A stretch of DNA of 64,000 nt from PALSA-693 sp963780345 (GCA_963780345.1 CAWABU010000005.1:186001-250000); one strand, 5' to 3'. Numbered from the stretch's first letter, positions 15,708-24,846 are shown. The notes: generated by a model not told the origin, from the sequence alone. A program made the numbers and translations.

Positions 15708-18014
15708 ATGAGTAAAGGGGTTATGGTGGCTTTGCCCTTCCTGCAGGACGTCGTCGTCCTTGATGTTGGCGACGAGGCGACGGCGCTGGCGAGCGCCTAC
15801 CTGGCTGAGCTGGGCGCGACAGTGGTGCGGGTCGAGGACGTGGAAGGCGACACCCTGCGCCGGCGCGGTGGCTTCTGGCACGTGGTGCACAACGCCGGCA
15901 AGCGCAGCGTCGCCCTTGACCCGGCCAGCGACGCGGCGTGGGCGTCGGTGGACGCGGCGTTGGCGGGGGTTGACGTCGTCATCGGGGCGCTCGAGCCCAA
16001 CCCGGCGGCCGAGCGCTTCCTCGAGCGGGTGGAGGGCGTGGCGGGCGGGCGGATCGGGATCGTGGACGTGGTGTTCCGCCGGGACCAGCCCCACGTGCCG
16101 GTCACGGACCTGACCCTCGGCGCCGCCGGGGGTTTCACGGTGCTCAACGGCTTCCCGGAGGATCCGCCGGCCCAGGCCGCCGGTGACCTGGCGTTCAAAC
16201 AGGTGGCGCTGGCCACGGCGGTCGGGGCCCTGGCGCTCGTGACCGCCCGCCGACGCACCGGGACGGCGGGGCGCATGGTGATCTCGGCGCAGGAGGCCGT
16301 GTTGGTCACCACCCTCCAGACGTCCAATGGCAACCTGTACCACTGGCATGGGGTGGTACCGAGGCGGCATGAGCAGATCGCAGGGGGCTCGACGGTCCTG
16401 AGTGCCGACGGGCTGTGGACGTCATTTACCATCCACCCGCCCAACTACCCGCGCTTCGTGGAGTGGGCCGAGCGGGAGATCGGCCCGACCGTGCTCTCGG
16501 GCCCGGAGTGGTCCGACCGGGTCTACGTCGCCCAGCATCGCCACGAGCTGATGGCGGTCGTGGCCAAGCTGGCGAGCGTCACCAGCCGGGCCGAGCTCAT
16601 CAAGGAGGGCCAGGCCCGCGGCCTGCTCGTGCTGCCCGTCAACGACGTCGGCGACGTGGTCCGCGACCGCCACCTCCTGGCGCGGGACTTCTTCGTCGAT
16701 GTCGAACAGCCGGACCGCGGCCCGATCCGCCTGACCGGTTCGCCGTTCCGCTCCGATCGCGGCCGGGGCGAACGCCGGGCCGCGCCGCAGCTGGGGGCCG
16801 ACAACGACATCCTCCGCGAGCTGGCCCATCGGGCGCCGACGGCGAGCGCGCCGGTGGCCGGCGTCGAGCACCGCCAGCCGCTGGCCGGCATCCGCATCGT
16901 CGACTTCACGTGGGCTATCGCCGGATCCTTCGCCACCCGGCTGCTCGCCGATCTGGGCGCGGATGTGATCAAGATCGAGTCCGAAAACCGGCTCGACCCG
17001 GTCCGGCATATCGGCCCGCAGCCCACCGACACCGTCTCGCTCGACACCAACGGCGTGTTCCAGGATTGCGGCGCCGGGAAGCGGGCGGTCACCATCAACA
17101 TCGGCACGCCCGAGGGCCAGGAGCTGGTGCGGAAGCTGGTGCGCACGGCCGACGTGGTCACCTCCAACTACACCCCGGACCGGCTGGATCGGTGGGGGTT
17201 CGATCGCGAGGCCCTGACCGCCCTCCGCCCCGGCCTCATCGTCGCCAACCTGGCCGTGATGGGCCTGTCCGGCCCTGACGCCGGCTGGCGCTCATACGGC
17301 AACGGGCTGGTGGCCATGAGCGGAGTGGCGGCTCACACCGGCTTCGAGGGGCGCGTGCCGCAATGCCTCGGCACCATGCACACCGATTTCACCGTCCCGT
17401 ACTTTGCGGCCATGCACATCCTCGCCGCCCTGCACCACCGCGACCGCACCGGCGAGGGCACCTATCTGGAGCTGTCCCAGTACGAGTCCTCGGTCCGGTT
17501 GATGGACGTGGAGCTGGCCAACGTGCTCAACGGCGGTCAAGGACCGGGCCGGATTGCCAACAGCTCGTGTTATTGCTCGCCGCACGGCATCTTCGCCGCC
17601 GCCGGCGACGACCGGTGGGTCGCCGTCGCCTGCCGCAACGACGTCGAGCGCGATCGTCTGGCCGAGGTGCTCGGCTCCGACCCCACCGACGACCACGTGG
17701 CCGCGTGGGCGAGCACACGGTCTCGAGAGGAGATCGTGCGAGCCCTCCGGGTCGCCGGCGTGCCGGTCAGCTCGGTGGAGGACCTCGGCGACCACCACCA
17801 GGATCCGGTCACCCGGGCGGCGTGGGCCACCTTGCCGTTGCCTTCGGGGATCACGGCCGAGGTCCTCCAAAACCCGGGCGTGTGGGACGGGCAGCGGCTC
17901 CCGTTACGCCGGGCGCCACTCTGGATGGAACACACCCATGAGGTGCTGACCGGCGAGCTCGGCGTCGACCCCGCCCGGTTCGTGGAGCTGGTCGACGCCC
18001 AGGTCCTCTGGTAA
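15708..18014 (+). CDS. Tandem two-domain CaiB/BaiF (type III) CoA-transferase
   Basis: A 768-residue protein made of two fused type III CoA-transferase units. The first covers about 1-380 (VVVLDVGDEATALASAYLAE, GDLAFKQVALATAV with Asp160). The second covers about 390-768 (GIRIVDFTWAIAGSFATRLL, MHTDFTVPYFAAMHIL with Asp560). Both keep an Asp at the place of the acyl-carrying catalytic Asp. Normal family members are ~400 residues and form interlocked dimers, so this chain may fold as an internal pseudo-dimer. The N-terminal unit is more diverged. ATG 15708 follows GGGAGC; ATG 15723 is an alternative. It moves CoA between carboxylic acids and works in an operon with an acyl-CoA carboxylase. Confidence 0.9.
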   Translation: MSKGVMVALPFLQDVVVLDVGDEATALASAYLAELGATVVRVEDVEGDTLRRRGGFWHVVHNAGKRSVALDPASDAAWASVDAALAGVDVVIGALEPNPAAERFLERVEGVAGGRIGIVDVVFRRDQPHVPVTDLTLGAAGGFTVLNGFPEDPPAQAAGDLAFKQVALATAVGALALVTARRRTGTAGRMVISAQEAVLVTTLQTSNGNLYHWHGVVPRRHEQIAGGSTVLSADGLWTSFTIHPPNYPRFVEWAEREIGPTVLSGPEWSDRVYVAQHRHELMAVVAKLASVTSRAELIKEGQARGLLVLPVNDVGDVVRDRHLLARDFFVDVEQPDRGPIRLTGSPFRSDRGRGERRAAPQLGADNDILRELAHRAPTASAPVAGVEHRQPLAGIRIVDFTWAIAGSFATRLLADLGADVIKIESENRLDPVRHIGPQPTDTVSLDTNGVFQDCGAGKRAVTINIGTPEGQELVRKLVRTADVVTSNYTPDRLDRWGFDREALTALRPGLIVANLAVMGLSGPDAGWRSYGNGLVAMSGVAAHTGFEGRVPQCLGTMHTDFTVPYFAAMHILAALHHRDRTGEGTYLELSQYESSVRLMDVELANVLNGGQGPGRIANSSCYCSPHGIFAAAGDDRWVAVACRNDVERDRLAEVLGSDPTDDHVAAWASTRSREEIVRALRVAGVPVSSVEDLGDHHQDPVTRAAWATLPLPSGITAEVLQNPGVWDGQRLPLRRAPLWMEHTHEVLTGELGVDPARFVELVDAQVLW

Positions 18015-18033
18015 CCACCCGGGAGAACGCACG

Positions 18034-21000
18034 TTGAGACTGCTGATTGCCAACCGCGGCGAGATCGCGATTCGCGTCGCCCGGGCCGCGGCCGAGCTGG
18101 AAATCCCTACTGTCGCCGTGTACTCGACCGATGACGTGCGCTCGCTGCACGTGCGCCGGGCCGATGAAGCCGTCCCTCTGACCGGGTCGGGCGCCCGGGC
18201 TTACCTCGACCATGAGCAGATCGTGGCGGCGGCCCGGGCCACCGGCTGCGATGCCATCCACCCCGGTTACGGCTTCCTCTCCGAGAACGCCGCGTTCGCC
18301 CGCCGTTGCTCAGAGGCGGGCCTCACCTTCGTGGGACCGCGGCCGGAAACGCTTGAGCTACTGGGCGACAAGGTGCGGGCCCGGGCCCTGGCCGAGGAGC
18401 ACGGCGTCCCCATCGTGCCCGGCCTCTCCCAACCCGTGGACGTGGCGACAGCCGAGCAATTCTTCGCCTCACTTCCCGGCGGTTCGGCCATGGTCGTCAA
18501 GGCCGTGGGGGGCGGAGGCGGCCGGGGCATGCGGGTCGTGCGCCAGGCGAGCGAGGTCGCGCTGGCTGTCGAACGAGCGCGTTCGGAGGCCGGAGCGGCG
18601 TTCGGGAACCGCGATGTCTACGTGGAACGGCTGGTCGAACGTGCCCGCCACATCGAGGTTCAGATCGCCGGCGACGAGACCGGGGTGGTCGTCTCCTTCG
18701 GTGACCGGGATTGCAGCATCCAGCGCCGGCACCAGAAGTTGATCGAGATCGCGCCGGCACCCGGGCTGCCGGACGAGGTCCGGACGGCCCTGGCCGAGGC
18801 CGCCCTCCGGTTGGCGGCCGCCGCCGGCTACCGCAGCCTCGGCACCGTTGAGTTCCTCGTCGAAGCGGGGGCCCGGGCCCAGTCCGGCTGGGCGTTTATC
18901 GAAGCCAACGCCCGGCTGCAGGTCGAACACACCGTCACCGAGGAGGTGACGGGGACCGATCTCGTTCAGCTCCAGCTCCAACTGGCCGCCGGGGCCACCC
19001 TGGCCGACCTCGGCCAGCCGGCCGGCCGGGCGCCGGCCCCGCGCGGCATCGCCATCCAGTCGAGGGTCAACCTGGAGACCATGCAGGCGGACGGCAGCAC
19101 CCAGCCGAGCGGCGGGCGGCTGACCGCCTTCGAGCCGCCGGTCGGTGGGGGCATCCGGACCGACACCTTCGGCTACACCGGCTACGCCACCAGTCCCAAC
19201 TTCGATTCGCTGCTGGCCAAGGTCATCGTGTGGTCGCCCCGGGCCGACCTGGCCTCAACCGCCAGGAAGGCGGTGCTGGCCCTGAGGGACTTCCGCATTG
19301 AAGGAGTCAAGACCAACATCGGATTCCTGGAGGCCGTTCTCGAGCATCCCGACTTCATGGCGTCGACGGCCTACACGCAGTTCGTCGACGACCACGTCGG
19401 TGAGCTGCTCGCCGCCGGCCGGGCCACCGCACCGCCGCGGTCCTTCCCTGCGGGTTCAGAGTCGGGTGGATCCGGGCCTGAGCCCGGCCGCGCCGGTGTG
19501 CGCCTGGGTTCGACGGATCCCCTGGCGGTGCTCGACCTCGGCCGGTCGGAGCCCCCGGCGGAGGTCGCCGGCGGTCAGTCCACCCCGGACCAGGACCTGC
19601 CGCCCGGGACCGTGGCCATCCGGGCCCCGATGCAGGGCACCATCGTGAGCTTCAACGTCGGGGCCGGGGATGAGGTGGCGTCCGGTCGTCCGGTCCTGGT
19701 CATCGAAGCCATGAAGATGGAACACGAGATCCCTGCCCCCGCCAACGGCCGTGTTTCCCAGGTGCTGGTGGACCCCGGCGACACCGTGTACGAGGGCCAC
19801 GTCCTGGCCCTGATCGAGGAGCAGGAGATTGCCGCCGGCTCCGCCACCGGCGCCGACGAGGTCGACCTCGACCTGATCCGCCCCGACCTCGCCGAGGTGC
19901 TCGAGCGGCACGCCGTGACCCTCGACCCCGCCCGCCCCGACGCCGTGGCCAAGCGGCGCCGCACCAACCAGCGCACCGCCCGCGAAAACATCGACGATCT
20001 CTGCGACCCGGGCTCCTTCGTCGAGCACGGCCAGCTCGTGCTTACCCCCGGGACCGGCCTGCCCCGGGAGGAGGTCATCCGCAAGTTCCCGACCGACGGC
20101 ATGGTGACCGGCATCGGGACCATCAACGGGGCGCTCTTCCCTCTGCAGGACAGCCGTTGCGTCGTGATGGCCTACGACTACACGGTGCTGGCCGGCACCC
20201 AGGGCGCCGTCAACCACCCGAAGACCGACCGGATGCTCAACCTGGCCGAGAGATGGAAACGCCCGGTCGTCCTGTTCGCGGAGGGCGGCGGGGGGCGGGC
20301 GGGCACGGGCGGCAGGCGGGAAGGCGGCGTGTCGACCACCAACGCCGGCCAGGGTCGATCCGAGGACGGCTACCGCCCGCTCGACACCCCCACGTTTGCG
20401 GCTATGGGCCGCCTGTCGGGGCTGGTGCCTCTCGTCGGCGTCACGTCGCGCTACTGCTTTGCCGGCAACGCCTCGCTGCTCGGCTGCTGCGACGTGATCA
20501 TCGCCACGGCCGACTCCAACATCGGCATGGGCGGGCCGGCGCTCGTCGAGGGCGGCAACCTCGGAGTGTTCCGCCCCGAGGAGATCGGGCCCATGTCCGT
20601 CCAGGTGCCCAACGGGGTTGTCGACATCGCGGTCCAGGACGAGGCCGAGGCGGTGGCCGCGACCAAGCAGTACCTGTCCTATTTCCAGGGCCCGGTCAAG
20701 GACTGGGAATGCCTCGACCAGCGCCGCCTCCGCCATGTCGTCCCCGAGAACCGGCTGCGCGTCTACGACACTTACGAGTTGCTCGAGACCATCGCCGACC
20801 TCGGCAGCGTGCTGGAGCTGCGCCGGGCGTTCGGGCCTGGGATGGTGACGGCGTTTATCCGGATCGAGGGCCGTCCCATCGGCGTGATCGCCAACAACCC
20901 GCGGTACCTGTCGGGCGCGGTCGACAGCGACGGGGCCGACAAGGCGGCCCGGTTCATGCAGCTCTGCGACGCCTTCGACATCCCGATCCTGGTGCTGTGC

Positions 21001-21477
21001 GACACCCCCGGGATGATGGTCGGGCCGGAGATCGAGAAGACGGCCCTGGTGCGCCACTGCAACCGGCTCTTCGTGATCGGAGCCAACCTCGACGTGCCCA
21101 TGGTGATGATCGTGGTGCGGAAGGCCTACGGGCTCGGGGCCCAGGCCATGGCGGGGGGCAGCTTCAAGGAGCCCTTCGCCGTGGGGGCTTGGCCGACGGC
21201 GGAGTTCGGCGGGATGGGACTGGAAGGCCAGGTGAAGCTGGGCTTCCGCAACGAGCTGGCTGCCATCGAGGACCCGGACGCCCGGCTGGCCCGTTACGAG
21301 GAGCTGGTGGATGCGGCCTACCAGCGGGGCAAGGCCATCGGGGCGGGGGTGTCATTCCAGGTCGACGACGTGATCGACCCGGCCGACACCCGCCACTACA
21401 TATCCAGCGCCTTCGGGTCGGTTCCCCCACCGGTGCCGCGCAAGGGCAAGAAGCGCGCCTTCATCGACGTCTGGTAG
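18034..21477 (+). CDS. Single-chain acyl-CoA carboxylase (biotin carboxylase, BCCP and carboxyltransferase)
   Basis: A 1147-residue biotin enzyme that carboxylates an acyl-CoA. Biotin carboxylase occupies 1-450 (LLIANRGEIAIRVARAA, HPGYGFLSENAAFA, KAVGGGGGRGMRVV, FIEANARLQVEHTVTEEV). A BT-like linker follows. The biotin carrier domain spans ~530-600 with EAMKMEHE (biotinyl Lys561). The carboxyltransferase covers ~615-1147 (GTINGALFPLQDSRCVVMAY, GPALVEGGNLGVFRPEE, LCDTPGMMVGPEIEKTAL). Fusion of all three in one chain matches the LCC class known from mycobacteria, active on acyl-CoAs of varied length. The start is TTG 18034, where the biotin carboxylase fold begins. It lies 19 bases after the CoA-transferase in the same operon. 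Confidence 0.93.
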   Translation: MRLLIANRGEIAIRVARAAAELEIPTVAVYSTDDVRSLHVRRADEAVPLTGSGARAYLDHEQIVAAARATGCDAIHPGYGFLSENAAFARRCSEAGLTFVGPRPETLELLGDKVRARALAEEHGVPIVPGLSQPVDVATAEQFFASLPGGSAMVVKAVGGGGGRGMRVVRQASEVALAVERARSEAGAAFGNRDVYVERLVERARHIEVQIAGDETGVVVSFGDRDCSIQRRHQKLIEIAPAPGLPDEVRTALAEAALRLAAAAGYRSLGTVEFLVEAGARAQSGWAFIEANARLQVEHTVTEEVTGTDLVQLQLQLAAGATLADLGQPAGRAPAPRGIAIQSRVNLETMQADGSTQPSGGRLTAFEPPVGGGIRTDTFGYTGYATSPNFDSLLAKVIVWSPRADLASTARKAVLALRDFRIEGVKTNIGFLEAVLEHPDFMASTAYTQFVDDHVGELLAAGRATAPPRSFPAGSESGGSGPEPGRAGVRLGSTDPLAVLDLGRSEPPAEVAGGQSTPDQDLPPGTVAIRAPMQGTIVSFNVGAGDEVASGRPVLVIEAMKMEHEIPAPANGRVSQVLVDPGDTVYEGHVLALIEEQEIAAGSATGADEVDLDLIRPDLAEVLERHAVTLDPARPDAVAKRRRTNQRTARENIDDLCDPGSFVEHGQLVLTPGTGLPREEVIRKFPTDGMVTGIGTINGALFPLQDSRCVVMAYDYTVLAGTQGAVNHPKTDRMLNLAERWKRPVVLFAEGGGGRAGTGGRREGGVSTTNAGQGRSEDGYRPLDTPTFAAMGRLSGLVPLVGVTSRYCFAGNASLLGCCDVIIATADSNIGMGGPALVEGGNLGVFRPEEIGPMSVQVPNGVVDIAVQDEAEAVAATKQYLSYFQGPVKDWECLDQRRLRHVVPENRLRVYDTYELLETIADLGSVLELRRAFGPGMVTAFIRIEGRPIGVIANNPRYLSGAVDSDGADKAARFMQLCDAFDIPILVLCDTPGMMVGPEIEKTALVRHCNRLFVIGANLDVPMVMIVVRKAYGLGAQAMAGGSFKEPFAVGAWPTAEFGGMGLEGQVKLGFRNELAAIEDPDARLARYEELVDAAYQRGKAIGAGVSFQVDDVIDPADTRHYISSAFGSVPPPVPRKGKKRAFIDVW

Positions 21478-21530
21478 GCCCGCGGCAGGCACCCCTTGCT
21501 GCCAGGCCAGGTGTCGGCGAGACTGCCGGC

Positions 21531-22412
21531 ATGGATGTGCAACTCGAGTGGCTTGGAGTCTCGACCTTCAGGCTCACCCTCGGCTCCCTGGTGATCTTCC
21601 TCGACGCCTACGTGGACCGGGTACCCGCCGCGCCTCCGGTGGGCATGGCCTCGGCCGAGGTCGAGCGAGCCGATTACATCCTGGTCGGCCACTCGCACTT
21701 CGACCATTTGTTCGGGGCGGCCACCATCGCCGCCAACACCGGGGCCACGGTCGTGGGGTCCTACGAATCGGTGCGACTGATGAGCGATGCCGGAATCAGC
21801 GAGAACCAGCTGATGGCGGTTTCCGGCGGCGAGCCGGTCGAGCTTGCCCCTGACGTCCGGGTTCACGTTCTGCCCAGCCTCCATTCCTGCATCTGGACTC
21901 GCGCCGCCAGTCACGTCGACGAGGAGTGCCTCGGTGACCTCGGCGTCAGTCACCAGGAGCGGCTGGGACGCTTGTCCTCCCGCGGGGGGCTCGCGACCAT
22001 GACCGAGGAAATCAGAACGCACCTGGCCGCCAGCGGTCCGTCGCCGCGGGGCGACGGCGGGGCGCTCGCCTATCTGATCGAGACTCCGGAGGGCTCGATT
22101 CTCTGGAAGGACACGTCGGGGCACTGGTCGTCCTTGCTGGGCGGATTACATCCGGATGTGGCGATCCTGGCCGCCGCCGGGCGGGGAAACGTCGACGGTG
22201 ACCCCATCCAGGGCAGCCTGGCCGACTTTGTGGCCGCCGAGGTCGAGCTGCTGCATCCCCGGCGGTTGCTGCTCTGCCATCACGACAACTGGATGCCGCC
22301 GTTCACCCAGGAGACCGACATCCAGCCCATTCGCTCCCGTCTGTCGGAGGCCGCGCCGTCCAGCGAGTTGATTGAGCTCGACTACCTGGACCCGTATCCG
22401 GTTCTGAAGTAG
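21531..22412 (+). CDS. Metallo-beta-lactamase-fold hydrolase
   Basis: A 293-residue protein of the MBL superfamily (UlaG/RNase Z-like layout): an N-terminal beta strand (LEWLGVSTFRLTLGS), metal motif GHSHFDHLFG near residue 60, a later metal Asp in LIETPEGSILWKDTSGH and a C-terminal His in LLLCHHDNWMPP. These are a plausible full set of zinc ligands. It is the last gene of the five-gene operon, 54 bases after the carboxylase. It may hydrolyse a CoA thioester or lactone formed by the pathway, but no substrate can be deduced. The open frame upstream of ATG 21531 is a shadow of the carboxylase gene. Confidence 0.85.
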   Translation: MDVQLEWLGVSTFRLTLGSLVIFLDAYVDRVPAAPPVGMASAEVERADYILVGHSHFDHLFGAATIAANTGATVVGSYESVRLMSDAGISENQLMAVSGGEPVELAPDVRVHVLPSLHSCIWTRAASHVDEECLGDLGVSHQERLGRLSSRGGLATMTEEIRTHLAASGPSPRGDGGALAYLIETPEGSILWKDTSGHWSSLLGGLHPDVAILAAAGRGNVDGDPIQGSLADFVAAEVELLHPRRLLLCHHDNWMPPFTQETDIQPIRSRLSEAAPSSELIELDYLDPYPVLK

Positions 22413-22421
22413 GCCCGACCG

Positions 22422-22886
22422 TCAGTACTCCTTCTTGATGACGAAGAAGGAACCGCGAATGGTTCCGGCCAGCTTCGACTTCTGCCGGGCGAACTTGAAC
22501 TGCGAGGCCAGCTCCTCGGGGACCTCCATCCCGTCCGAGAGCTTAAACCCGACCGCCCGCTTCCCCGTATCGTCGATGGTGTACATCACGTTGATCGACA
22601 GTCCGCTCTGGTAAAAGACGTACGCCATCCGGATGTTCTCAACCTGGAAGGCCGTTGCCTCGAGAGGGGGAGACGAGATGACGAGGTCGCGTTCCTCTTT
22701 GAGAATCCGGTGCACCCAGTCGATGGTCGACCGGGCCTCGCTCGCCGGCTCCACGGTGAAGTCGTGGTCGTACTTGTTCTTGAAGTAGCGAGCCTCATTG
22801 GCTCGCAAGCCCGCGAGCGCGGGCGCGACCGGCGACGACTCCAGCCCGGTGGTGGAGACATTCTTGAAATCTACGGTGTAGGGCAT
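22422..22886 (-). CDS. Conserved-looking hypothetical protein
   Basis: A 154-residue soluble protein, not assigned to a family. It has a mixed alpha/beta pattern: an N-terminal region (MPYTVDFKNVSTTGL), a helix near 60-70 (TIDWVHRILKEERD), alternating strands (AFQVENIRMAYVFYQ, LSINVMYTIDDTGKR) and a basic C-terminus ending GSFFVIKKEY. Lys and Asn content is higher than in its neighbours. ATG 22886 is the only good start. It converges with the MBL hydrolase with a nine-base gap and is preceded by a 425-base non-coding region, so it is monocistronic. Confidence 0.7.
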   Translation of the reverse strand: MPYTVDFKNVSTTGLESSPVAPALAGLRANEARYFKNKYDHDFTVEPASEARSTIDWVHRILKEERDLVISSPPLEATAFQVENIRMAYVFYQSGLSINVMYTIDDTGKRAVGFKLSDGMEVPEELASQFKFARQKSKLAGTIRGSFFVIKKEY

Positions 22887-23311
22887 GACGCGCTCCCGAG
22901 GTTGCCAAGGTGTGCGTTCCGTTGGTTGGACGCTACCTCAGCCCGGACGGGCACCCGACGCTCGGCCCGGTCGGCCGGCTCAGCTCACCGCCGCCGACCG
23001 ACCTCGCCGTCGACCCCCCTACCGACCCGAGGTCTCTGGGTGGACGTGAGCCGACTGCTGCCCGCGTCGCGACCTCTGGGCCGGCGGCCGCCGATTGCCT
23101 GTTGTTGTGTGCTCTCGGGTCGGTGTGAGCCGAGGTGCCGCCCGCCCCACGATCCCCCGTGGGCGGCCGCCCATATCGGCTTTTGTGTGACATACCGGAT
23201 CCTTTACTGGCGCGCGCCACGGTTTACGTGGGCACAATTCGCGCCAGTAAAGGCCGGGGCGGCCCGGTACGGGCCCGATTCGCGTCAGTAAAGGCCGGGG
23301 GGCGCAGTCGG
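22887..23311. other. 425-base intergenic region with repeats, no supported gene
   Basis: The open frames here are Pro/Arg-rich and unlike neighbouring proteins. The right part (23201-23300) contains a repeated TTTACTGG-type motif listed separately. The left part probably contains the promoter of the minus-strand gene at 22422-22886. Confidence 0.5.
23201..23300. repeat. Three copies of a 14-bp motif, one inverted and two direct
   Basis: CCTTTACTGGCGCG (23201-23214) is the exact reverse complement of CGCGCCAGTAAAGG (23240-23253). A third copy, CGCGTCAGTAAAGG with one change, lies at 23281-23294. The two direct copies belong to a longer 23-base repeat (23237-23259 and 23278-23300) 41 bases apart, about four helical turns. 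The site is downstream of the NTF2-like gene's stop (23312). It could be an operator array, a structured 3' end or a mobile repeat. Confidence 0.7.
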
Positions 23312-23704
23312 CTAGGCGTCGAGCCCGACCCCAAAGTCGACTCGACGCTGTGGGGTGTCGGCGATCAGTTGCCAGACGTGCAGGCGACCATCTCGCACGA
23401 CCGCCCTCCAGAGCAGCGTCAGTCTGCTTTCCTGTTCATCCGGAAGAGCGAGGTGCGATCCGGTTGTATGGCCGAGCACGATCACTTCCACGTCGCTGGC
23501 CACCAGCTGGCGCGGATAGATCACATAATCCGGAAACGAGGAGCAGTAAGCCGTCCACCCCTCGATGTTGGCCTGCTTGCCGTCCAACGGCGCCTCGTCA
23601 AACACGTGGAGCCGGTGATCGTCGCTCATGAGCGATGCCAGGCGAGCAACATCACCGTGATTGATGGCATCGATGAAGCTGACGACCGCAGCGATGGGAG
23701 GCAT
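23312..23704 (-). CDS. SnoaL/NTF2-like polyketide-cyclase-fold protein
   Basis: A 130-residue protein with the NTF2-like pattern: an N-terminal helix followed by VARLASLMSDDHRLHVF, a short helix region with GKQANIEGWTAYCSSFPD, then strands (YVIYPRQLVASDVEVIVLG, RLTLLWRAVVRDGRLHVWQL). Family members are small hydrolases, isomerases or uncharacterised ligand-binding proteins. ATG 23704 is preferred because the fold begins there; upstream the frame runs into the GC-rich tandem repeat at 23748-23799. It is divergent from the quinone oxidoreductase at 23859, and the two may share a promoter region. Confidence 0.8.
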   Translation of the reverse strand: MPPIAAVVSFIDAINHGDVARLASLMSDDHRLHVFDEAPLDGKQANIEGWTAYCSSFPDYVIYPRQLVASDVEVIVLGHTTGSHLALPDEQESRLTLLWRAVVRDGRLHVWQLIADTPQRRVDFGVGLDA

Positions 23705-23747
23705 CGGCTGGCGCACGCCCCCAGACTGCCGCATCGGCCCGCCGCCC

Positions 23748-23799
23748 CGCACCCGGCACCCGCACCCGGCACCCGCACCCGGCACCCGCACCCGGCACC
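23748..23799. repeat. Four tandem copies of a 13-bp unit
   Basis: CGCACCCGGCACC is repeated four times without change (23748-23799), with degenerate copies following to about 23825. It lies between two divergent genes, where it may affect promoter spacing. A period of 13 is not in phase with codons, which argues that this stretch is not coding. Confidence 0.85.
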
Positions 23800-23858
23800 G
23801 CAGCCCACACCCGCACCCGCCGCCGGCACCGGCGCCGGCGGCCAGGCATGCTGGGACC

Positions 23859-24785
23859 ATGCGCGCGGCAGTAGTCCCTCATAACGGTCCGGCCCAGGTC
23901 ATCGAGGTCCGGGATGACTGGCCCGAGCCGGGGCCGCCGGCCGAGGGCGAGGTGCTGATCGCGGTCGAGGCGGCCGGACTCAATCCGAGCGACACCAAGA
24001 TCCGGGCCCGGGGCGGGATCGGCACGCCCGGCAGCAAGGAGCCACCGTACGTCGCCGGGCGCGAGGCGGCCGGCGCCATCGTGGCGTGCGGTCCGGGGGT
24101 GCAGGGGCTGGCGCCGGGAGATACGGTTTTTGCCTTCTTCGGCTGGTTCTCCCGTCCCGGCGGTCACGCCGAACAACTCATTGTCCCCGCCTCCATGGTC
24201 GCCCACCGCCCGGGCCTGGTGCCCGTCATCGAGGCCGCGGCTCTTCCCCTGGCCGGACTGACCGCCTTTCAGGGGCTCCGGGTGCTCGAGGTCCCCGAAG
24301 GCGAGCGCCTGCTGGTGACCGCGGGAGCAGGTGGAGTGGGCCACTTCGCCGTCCAGCTCGGGGCCCGGCAGGGGCTGGAGGTGGTGGCCACCGCTGGACC
24401 GGACAACCACGAGTTCGTTCGAAGCCTCGGCGCCTCCGAGGTGATCGACTATCACGCCGCTGACGCCGCCGCTCGGCTGGCGGGTATCGGGTACGTGCTC
24501 GACGCCGTCGGCGGAGACAACATCGACGCCTATCAGGAGGTTCTCGCCGAAGGCGCCCGGATCGTGGCGGTGGCCGGGCTCCCGTCGAAGATCCGGGACG
24601 ACCTCACCGCGACCGCCATCCGGTGCCAGCCCAGCGGCGAGGATCTGAGCGAGCTGGCCGCCTTGCTCGAGGCCGGACAGTTGTCGCCCACGGTCCAGGA
24701 GGTCTTCCCGTTGGGCCGGGCCGCCGACGCCCACGTCCTGCTCGAGGGCGGTCACGTGCGGGGCAAGCTCGTCATCGAGATCTGA
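23859..24785 (+). CDS. Zinc-free MDR quinone oxidoreductase
   Basis: A 308-residue NADPH-dependent medium-chain reductase. The GroES-like domain comes first (VEAAGLNPSDTKIRARG, YVAGREAAGAIVACGPGV). The Rossmann domain has VTAGAGGVGHFAVQLGAR and YVLDAVGGDNIDAY. There is no Cys cluster for structural zinc, as in quinone oxidoreductases, which reduce quinones or enones with NADPH. ATG 23859 follows a GGGACC sequence. The frame is open upstream, but that part lies in the tandem-repeat region and is not plausible protein. Confidence 0.88.
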   Translation: MRAAVVPHNGPAQVIEVRDDWPEPGPPAEGEVLIAVEAAGLNPSDTKIRARGGIGTPGSKEPPYVAGREAAGAIVACGPGVQGLAPGDTVFAFFGWFSRPGGHAEQLIVPASMVAHRPGLVPVIEAAALPLAGLTAFQGLRVLEVPEGERLLVTAGAGGVGHFAVQLGARQGLEVVATAGPDNHEFVRSLGASEVIDYHAADAAARLAGIGYVLDAVGGDNIDAYQEVLAEGARIVAVAGLPSKIRDDLTATAIRCQPSGEDLSELAALLEAGQLSPTVQEVFPLGRAADAHVLLEGGHVRGKLVIEI

Positions 24786-24846
24786 GTCCTTGGCGATCGG
24801 TCAAGGGTCCGGGGCGGGCCGACGGCGCTACCGGTAAGGTCGCGAG

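Noticed and set aside
19456..21057. Minus-strand open frame of 533 codons inside the carboxylase gene
   Set aside because: GC-rich codon structure of the real gene suppresses stops on the other strand; the product is His/Gly/Asp-rich nonsense.
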